Assembly (NCBI GenBank): GCA_003565055.1
Contig: PXDM01000354.1
Span: 1-5,337 of the forward strand
Reading direction: 5' to 3'
DNA: 5,337 nucleotides
Source of the DNA: Paracoccaceae bacterium
Lineage (GTDB): Bacteria; Pseudomonadota; Alphaproteobacteria; Rhodobacterales; Rhodobacteraceae
Shown: positions 1-3,810 of the stretch, piece by piece
Numbering within the stretch: the stretch's first letter is position 1
How the letters are laid out: every line of letters begins with the position of its first letter
The notes under the pieces: model-generated
The model's database searches: none
Told to the model about the DNA's origin: nothing
What the model saw: the letters and a program-made list of their open reading frames with translations, nothing else
Program-made: the position numbers and the translations under genes

Positions 1-236
1 CCGTGCTGCCCCAGGTGCTGCCGCAATATGTCGCCTACAACATGTATATCCTGGACCGCAACGTGCGCATGGCGACGGTGGTGGGCATCGTCGGCGCCGG
101 GGGGATCGGGCAGGAGTTGAAGGGCCGCTACGACATGTTCGACTATGGCCATGTGGCCACGATCCTGATCCTGATCTTCCTTGCCGTATTCATCCTTGAC
201 CAGATCGCCAGCCGCATCCGCGCCAAGCTTATCTGA
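1..236 (+). CDS. phnE: Phosphonate ABC transporter permease PhnE, C-terminal part (cut by left window edge)
   Basis: Inner-membrane permease subunit of a PhnCDE-type importer, which moves phosphonates or related phosphorus compounds into the cytoplasm using ATP hydrolysed by PhnC. Only the last 77 codons and the TGA stop are visible; the first complete codon is at position 3. What is seen: the PQVLPQYVAYN stretch, then VRMATVVGIVGAGGIGQEL, which matches the cytoplasmic coupling-loop region typical of PhnE, then a hydrophobic segment (VATILILIFLAVFILD) that makes the last membrane helix, and a short basic tail ending RAKLI. Full PhnE proteins are roughly 260-300 residues, so about three quarters lies upstream, outside the window. 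The GTG at position 3 is an internal valine, not a start. Alphaproteobacterial loci often carry two phnE copies; which one this is cannot be told. The family call is firm. The substrate (phosphonate, phosphite or phosphate ester) is not determined by the permease tail. Confidence 0.9.
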   Translation, partial: VLPQVLPQYVAYNMYILDRNVRMATVVGIVGAGGIGQELKGRYDMFDYGHVATILILIFLAVFILDQIASRIRAKLI

Positions 237-250
237 CTTCTTTCCACGAC

Positions 251-255
251 GGAGA
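251..255 (+). promoter_or_regulatory. Ribosome binding site of the cytidylyltransferase gene
   Basis: GGAGA lies 5 nt before the ATG at 261, a good Shine-Dalgarno at normal spacing. It sits inside the 24-nt gap after phnE, so the downstream gene can be translated from the same transcript. Confidence 0.6.
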
Positions 256-260
256 CCATC

Positions 261-677
261 ATGAATATCGTCTATTCCTACTATGTGCTGGACATCATCC
301 ACCGCGGTCATCTGCTGATGATGAAGAACTCCAAGGCCATTGCCGGGCCGGATGGGCGGCTGGTCGTGGGGATCGTGTCCGACGAGGCGGTGATCGAGAA
401 GAAGGGCAAGCCGCCGGTGCTGAGCTTTTCCGAGCGGCTGGAACTGGCACAGGCGATCGAATACGTCGATCTGGTCGTCGCCCAGCCGACCTATTCGCCC
501 TTCGACAATGTGCGCAAGATCAAGCCGAACATCCTGATGGAAAGCGAAAGCCATGACGACACCCAGATCGAGGAAGGTCGCCGCCTGATGGAAAGCCTGG
601 GCGGCAAGGTGATCGTCATGCCCTACTTCCACGGCCAGTCTTCGACCGCGATCAAGGCGCAGATCAGGGGGGAGTGA
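261..677 (+). CDS. Cytidylyltransferase-family protein (HxGH type), probably phosphonate-associated
   Basis: A complete 138-aa nucleotidyltransferase of the TagD / phosphoethanolamine-cytidylyltransferase fold. Members transfer CMP from CTP to a phosphate or phosphonate group, giving a CDP- or CMP-activated compound and pyrophosphate, in the cytoplasm. Seen: HRGH at residues 14-17 (the HxGH nucleotide-binding motif), an SFSERLEL helix with the usual ER pair, the EYVDLVV strand, and PYFHGQSST at 121-129 where the family has its ISTT/ISST nucleotide-binding signature. The length equals a single-domain TagD-like enzyme. DIIHxGH and PYxxGxSST resemble cytidylyltransferases I recall being fused to or near PEP mutases more than TagD, which has RTEGISTT; this is a memory-based comparison. 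It starts 24 nt after phnE with a good ribosome site, so co-transcription is likely. A 2-aminoethylphosphonate or phospho-alcohol substrate is inferred from context. An adenylyltransferase activity is the main alternative. Confidence 0.8.
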   Translation: MNIVYSYYVLDIIHRGHLLMMKNSKAIAGPDGRLVVGIVSDEAVIEKKGKPPVLSFSERLELAQAIEYVDLVVAQPTYSPFDNVRKIKPNILMESESHDDTQIEEGRRLMESLGGKVIVMPYFHGQSSTAIKAQIRGE

Positions 678-680
678 CGC

Positions 681-704
681 GTGACAGGTGCGCGCACCTA
701 TCAC
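681..704. repeat. 24-bp near-perfect palindrome just after the cytidylyltransferase stop
   Basis: The sequence reads GTGA-C-AGGTGCGCGCACCT-A-TCAC. The central 14 bp (686-699) form a perfect palindrome, and the outer 4-bp arms also match, with one mismatched pair between. It begins 3 nt after the stop at 675-677. As RNA it could fold into a hairpin with a CGCG loop; as DNA it has the symmetry of a dimeric-regulator site. There is no T-run after it, so it is not a textbook intrinsic terminator. The symmetry is certain, the role is open. Confidence 0.6.
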
Positions 705-728
705 AGGACCTCTGAGCAGAGTTCCTGT
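703..728. terminator. Second hairpin abutting the palindrome; possible end of the phnE operon
   Basis: ACAGGACCTCTG and CAGAGTTCCTGT form a 12-bp stem with one mismatch around an AG dinucleotide loop, or a slightly larger loop if the innermost pair stays open. It overlaps the end of the preceding palindrome by two bases. Position after a stop codon and before a gene with a separate function supports transcription termination or 3'-end protection, but the following bases (CCCGAAAGGCG) are not T-rich. The structure is seen; the terminator role is inferred. Confidence 0.4.
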
Positions 729-835
729 CCCGAAAGGCGACTGCCCCCCTGTATCGCTTGATCCGCCACCCTGGCGTATGACATAGAAACGCGGCGCGAT
801 AGTATTCACGCAACAACATCGCACAGGGCCACGGG

Positions 836-1717
836 ATGAACACAGATGACACGATCCTGATTTTCGGGCGCAGTGGACAGGTGGCGCGTGAACTTTCGCG
901 TCGGGCTTCGGGCGCTACATGTCTGGGCCGCGCAGAGGTTGATCTAGCGACCCCGGAGGCCTGCGCGGATGCCATTTGCCGCCATGCCCCTGATGCAGTG
1001 ATCAACGCGGCCGCCTTTACAGCGGTAGACCAGGCTGAAACGCAAGAAGCGCTGGCCACCACGATCAATGCGCAGGCCCCGACAGCCATGGCCCTGGCAT
1101 GCGCAAGTCTGGATATTCCACTTGTCCATATCTCGACGGATTATGTCTTTGACGGTGCGGGCAGCGCGGCCTTCATGCCCGAGGACCCTCCGGCACCGCT
1201 TGGCGCCTATGGGCATTCGAAGCTCGCGGGCGAAGAGGGGGTGCGCGCGGCAGGCGGGACGCATGTGATCCTGCGCACAAGCTGGGTCTTCGCGGGCCAT
1301 GGCGGAAATTTTGTCCGGACCATGTTACGGCTGGGGGGCGAACGCGACCGCCTGCACGTGGTGGCAGATCAGATCGGTGGGCCCGCACCAGCGGCAGCGA
1401 TTGCCGCTGCCTGTCTGCAAATAGCGGCGCAGTTGCGCGCGGCGCCCAATCGCTCTGGCACCTACCATCTTGCCGGTGCCGATCCGGTCAGCTGGGCAGG
1501 CTTTGCCCGTGCGATTATGGCCGAGGCAGGGCTGCCCTGTGTCATCGAGGATATCCTCACGCGCGATTATCCCACCGCTGCACCCCGCCCGCTGAATTCG
1601 CGGCTGGATTGCAGCAGCCTGACCCGCGCGTTCGGCATTCATCTCCCCGACTGGCGCGCTGCCCTACCGGTGATCATTGCAGAATTGCAGGCGGGCCATG
1701 CGCGGCACTTGGCATGA
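836..1717 (+). CDS. rmlD: dTDP-4-dehydrorhamnose reductase
   Basis: Cytoplasmic enzyme that makes the last step of dTDP-L-rhamnose synthesis: NAD(P)H-dependent reduction of dTDP-4-dehydro-L-rhamnose. It is an extended short-chain dehydrogenase of 293 aa, the usual family length. Seen in order: the nucleotide-binding FGRSGQV at 10-16 (a G-x-x-G-Q version of the Rossmann loop), INAAAFTAVDQAE at 56-68, STDYVFDG at 100-107, the catalytic Y125-x3-K129 in YGHSK, RTSWVFAGHGGNFV at 147-160, DQIGGP at 178-183, GTYHLAG at 208-214 and RPLNSRLD at 251-258. All expected motifs are present, so it should be active. ATG 836 is preceded by AGGG at 825-828. It lies 158 nt after the previous gene, so it probably has its own promoter. 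The glycosyltransferase starts 132 nt downstream on the same strand. rmlA, rmlB and rmlC are not in this window. A related dTDP-sugar 4-reductase is the only realistic alternative. Confidence 0.92.
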   Translation: MNTDDTILIFGRSGQVARELSRRASGATCLGRAEVDLATPEACADAICRHAPDAVINAAAFTAVDQAETQEALATTINAQAPTAMALACASLDIPLVHISTDYVFDGAGSAAFMPEDPPAPLGAYGHSKLAGEEGVRAAGGTHVILRTSWVFAGHGGNFVRTMLRLGGERDRLHVVADQIGGPAPAAAIAAACLQIAAQLRAAPNRSGTYHLAGADPVSWAGFARAIMAEAGLPCVIEDILTRDYPTAAPRPLNSRLDCSSLTRAFGIHLPDWRAALPVIIAELQAGHARHLA

Positions 1718-1746
1718 CCGGATGCGCCCGATATGGGCAGATCATG
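1713..1746 (+). other. Imperfect dyad at the end of rmlD
   Basis: CATGA (1713-1717, including the stop) can pair with TCATG (1742-1746), and GCCC with GGGC can close an inner GATAT loop, leaving unpaired bases between. No T-run follows. It may be a weak terminator or pause site, or chance in GC-rich DNA. It is recorded because it opens the 132-nt stretch between rmlD and the glycosyltransferase, which otherwise shows no convincing promoter or small gene. Confidence 0.2.
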
Positions 1747-1812
1747 CAAACCCGGAGCCGTAGATGCCCGCCCCGCCTGATCCTGGCTGTCAGCTTGATC
1801 CCACACTGGGCG

Positions 1813-1852
1813 CATGCCCTGCAGGCCGCCCCGACATGAGGGGCAGGGCATG
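1813..1852 (+). promoter_or_regulatory. Hairpin enclosing the ribosome binding site and start codon of the glycosyltransferase
   Basis: CATGCCCTGC at 1813-1822 is perfectly complementary to GCAGGGCATG at 1843-1852, a 10-bp GC-rich stem. The right arm ends in the ATG start codon (1850-1852). The Shine-Dalgarno GAGGGG (1838-1843, 6 nt before the ATG) lies at the loop edge. It can also pair through GCCCC (1828-1832) with GGGGC (1840-1844) as an alternative or extended stem. In the mRNA this fold would hide the start from ribosomes. The pairing is seen; translational control is inferred. Confidence 0.45.
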
Positions 1853-3796
1853 AGCGGGGCGGATATGGCACGCCGCATACTGCGGGCCGTGCTTGCCACG
1901 CCCGGCCCTGACCGGCCGGTTCTGTCCTCTTTGCATACAGGGGTCGTCGCCCCCCTGCGCAGGGCGTCCGAGCGGCTGAAAGGGCAGGTACCGCAGGACC
2001 CTCGCGTCGAAAATCTGGAGCGCCAGCTTTTCACACTCGGCCTGACAGACGCACCCCTGCGCGCCCTCGAGACGCTTGCGCGCGGCGCGCGCAATCGCCA
2101 TGCAAGACGCGGTGCGGCGATCACACTGGCCAGATGGTACATGCGCCCGCAGGGCGGATGCGATCATCACAGGGCGCTGGAATGGGTCCGGACCGCGCGG
2201 CGCCTGTCCGGGCCCCGGCAACAGCGCCAGTATCTGATCAGCCTCGAAGTGATGTGTCTGCATGCCCTCGATGCGCATGGCCAGGGCAAGGCCCTGTTCG
2301 AGGAGGCCCGTGCCGCAGGGCTTGCAGCACCGGATCTGTATCTCGCCGCCGCCAATCTGCAGGCGCATCCGGAACAGCGCATCCCCCTGATCAACCGCGC
2401 GCTGTCCTGCTATGGCATACCGGAAATCGGCTTGAAAGCCGCGGCAGTTCTGCCGGCCTATGATCACCTCTGTTGCATCACCTCCCCGGACCGCCGCGTA
2501 TCCGGACCAAAAGTCAGCGTCATTCTGGCCGCATATGAGACAGCGGCGACATTGCCCACGGCCCTGCGCTCGCTGCAGGATCAGACGTGGCAGAATCTCG
2601 AGATCCTGGTCGTTGACGATGCCTCGCCCACAGACGGCACAGCGCGGATCACCCGGGAATTCGCAGCACAGGACCCGCGCATCCGGCTGATCGAGATGGC
2701 TGAGAATGGCGGGGCCTATATCGCGCGCAACCGCGCGCTGGATATGGCCACAGGGGAGTATGTCACGCTCCATGACGCCGATGACTGGTCGCATCCCTGC
2801 AAGATCGCGACTCAGGTGGAGTTTCTGCGCGCGCATCCGTCCATTCTGGGCTGCACCTCGGAGCAGGCACGGGCCACGGACGAGCTGTATTTTCTGCGCC
2901 ATACCAGCAGGGGGCGCTGCATCAGTCCGAATTACTCCTCGCTCATGGTCCGGCGCGCAGAAATGCGCACCCATTTCGGTTATTGGGACACGGTCCGCTT
3001 GGGCGCCGACAGCGAATTGATCCGCCGGATACGCGCCCGGTTCGGCCACAGGACGGTCCGGTTTCTGCCCACGGGCCCGCTGGCCTTTCAGCGTCAGGCG
3101 GACAGCACCATGACCAGCGACCCGGTGCTGGGCATCAACGGGTTCTTCTATGGCGCGCGGCAGGAATATTTCGAGGCGCAGATGCATGCGCATCGTGCGG
3201 GCCGTGATCTGCGCTATGGCAATGACCCGGCCGCGCGGCCCTTTCCGGCCCCCGGCATCATGCGCCCCGACCGCGCCCGCATCGCTGCGCAAGAAAACGT
3301 CTTTGATGTGATCGTGAGCACGGATTTCCGCAGCAAGGATGCCGCGGCACAGGATGCGCTGGCCGATGTAGAGGCCGCGCGCGCGACGGGCAAGCGCGTG
3401 GCGGCCTTTGCGCTGTATCGCTATGCCGGGGTCGGGCGGCGCATTCAGCCCGTTGCCATGGCGCCTGAGATCCGTCAGCGCCTGTGGGATCTGGGTATCC
3501 GGATCCTGTGCTATGGCGAGGCGGTGCGCTGCCAGTCGCTGCTGATCCATGACCCCGCCACCATCGCGCATCCGCAGCGCTATCTGCCGCGCATCACGGT
3601 CGGGTCGGTCGCACTGATCGCCCGTTCGGGCAGCACTGGCCTGCAAGCGGCCATGGCGAACATACAGGCTAGTTTCGACGCGCCCGCGCGCTGCCATCCG
3701 TTCGACCTGGCCGCGCGCCTGTCCCTGCAGGCGCAGGGCGATCTGGCCGCGCAGGATTGGGACGCGATACGCGATACGCTGGGGATCAGCGCATGA
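1850..3796 (+). CDS. Multidomain glycosyltransferase with central GT2 (GT-A) domain
   Basis: A 648-aa cytoplasmic or membrane-associated enzyme expected to transfer a sugar from a nucleotide-sugar to a growing glycan. Residues 1 to about 215 are helix-rich, Arg/Ala/Leu-rich and TPR-like without a clear repeat. The GT2 domain runs from about 221 to 400: KVSVILAAYE (221-230), VVDDAS (254-259), NGGAYIARN (286-294), the metal/nucleotide-binding DADD (309-312, the DXD region), and ADSELI (386-391) at the usual position of the acidic catalytic-base motif, although the common 'ED' is here AD-S-E. From about 484 a second alpha/beta region begins (FDVIVSTDF) that looks like the first half of a GT-B fold without a recognisable donor-binding half. 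No membrane helices are seen. ATG 1850 is chosen over in-frame ATG 1814 because GAGGGG precedes it by 6 nt. It follows rmlD on the same strand, so a rhamnose-containing glycan is plausible. Donor and acceptor are unknown. Confidence 0.8.
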   Translation: MSGADMARRILRAVLATPGPDRPVLSSLHTGVVAPLRRASERLKGQVPQDPRVENLERQLFTLGLTDAPLRALETLARGARNRHARRGAAITLARWYMRPQGGCDHHRALEWVRTARRLSGPRQQRQYLISLEVMCLHALDAHGQGKALFEEARAAGLAAPDLYLAAANLQAHPEQRIPLINRALSCYGIPEIGLKAAAVLPAYDHLCCITSPDRRVSGPKVSVILAAYETAATLPTALRSLQDQTWQNLEILVVDDASPTDGTARITREFAAQDPRIRLIEMAENGGAYIARNRALDMATGEYVTLHDADDWSHPCKIATQVEFLRAHPSILGCTSEQARATDELYFLRHTSRGRCISPNYSSLMVRRAEMRTHFGYWDTVRLGADSELIRRIRARFGHRTVRFLPTGPLAFQRQADSTMTSDPVLGINGFFYGARQEYFEAQMHAHRAGRDLRYGNDPAARPFPAPGIMRPDRARIAAQENVFDVIVSTDFRSKDAAAQDALADVEAARATGKRVAAFALYRYAGVGRRIQPVAMAPEIRQRLWDLGIRILCYGEAVRCQSLLIHDPATIAHPQRYLPRITVGSVALIARSGSTGLQAAMANIQASFDAPARCHPFDLAARLSLQAQGDLAAQDWDAIRDTLGISA

Positions 3797-3803
3797 GCGT
3801 ATC
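3773..3803. terminator. Inverted repeat straddling the glycosyltransferase stop, between convergent genes
   Basis: GATACGCT (3773-3780) and AGCGTATC (3796-3803) are exact inverted repeats around a 15-nt centre that contains the TGA at 3794-3796. A competing inner stem, CGCTG (3777-3781) with CAGCG (3787-3791), overlaps it. The two genes converge with only 14 nt between stops, so a dyad here could act as a terminator for either or both. There is no strong T-run on either side, so an intrinsic terminator is not proven. Confidence 0.3.
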
Positions 3804-3810
3804 AGATCGG

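Noticed and set aside
758..787. Possible promoter TTGATC - 18 nt - CATAGA upstream of rmlD
   Set aside because: A promoter is expected in this gap, but the -10 match is poor and other TA-containing hexamers nearby (such as TAGTAT at 800-805) fit as well, so no specific site can be supported.
664..1300. Minus-strand open frames over the 678-835 gap and the start of rmlD
   Set aside because: They overlap the well-supported rmlD coding sequence, show low-complexity Arg/Ala/Ser composition and have no family features.
1814..1849. Upstream in-frame ATG at 1814 as the glycosyltransferase start
   Set aside because: It has no convincing Shine-Dalgarno and adds only 12 residues (MPCRPPRHEGQG) without structure, while ATG 1850 has GAGGGG at proper spacing. 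It remains possible.
1790..3697. A 635-codon open frame on the minus strand opposite the glycosyltransferase
   Set aside because: Its translation is rich in Arg, Cys, His and Gly without any recognisable motif or domain, while the plus-strand frame has clear GT2 motifs. Long antisense frames are expected opposite high-GC genes.
3765..3778. Short tandem GCGATAC GCGATAC at the end of the glycosyltransferase gene
   Set aside because: Only two 7-base copies within coding sequence; not enough to call a repeat element.
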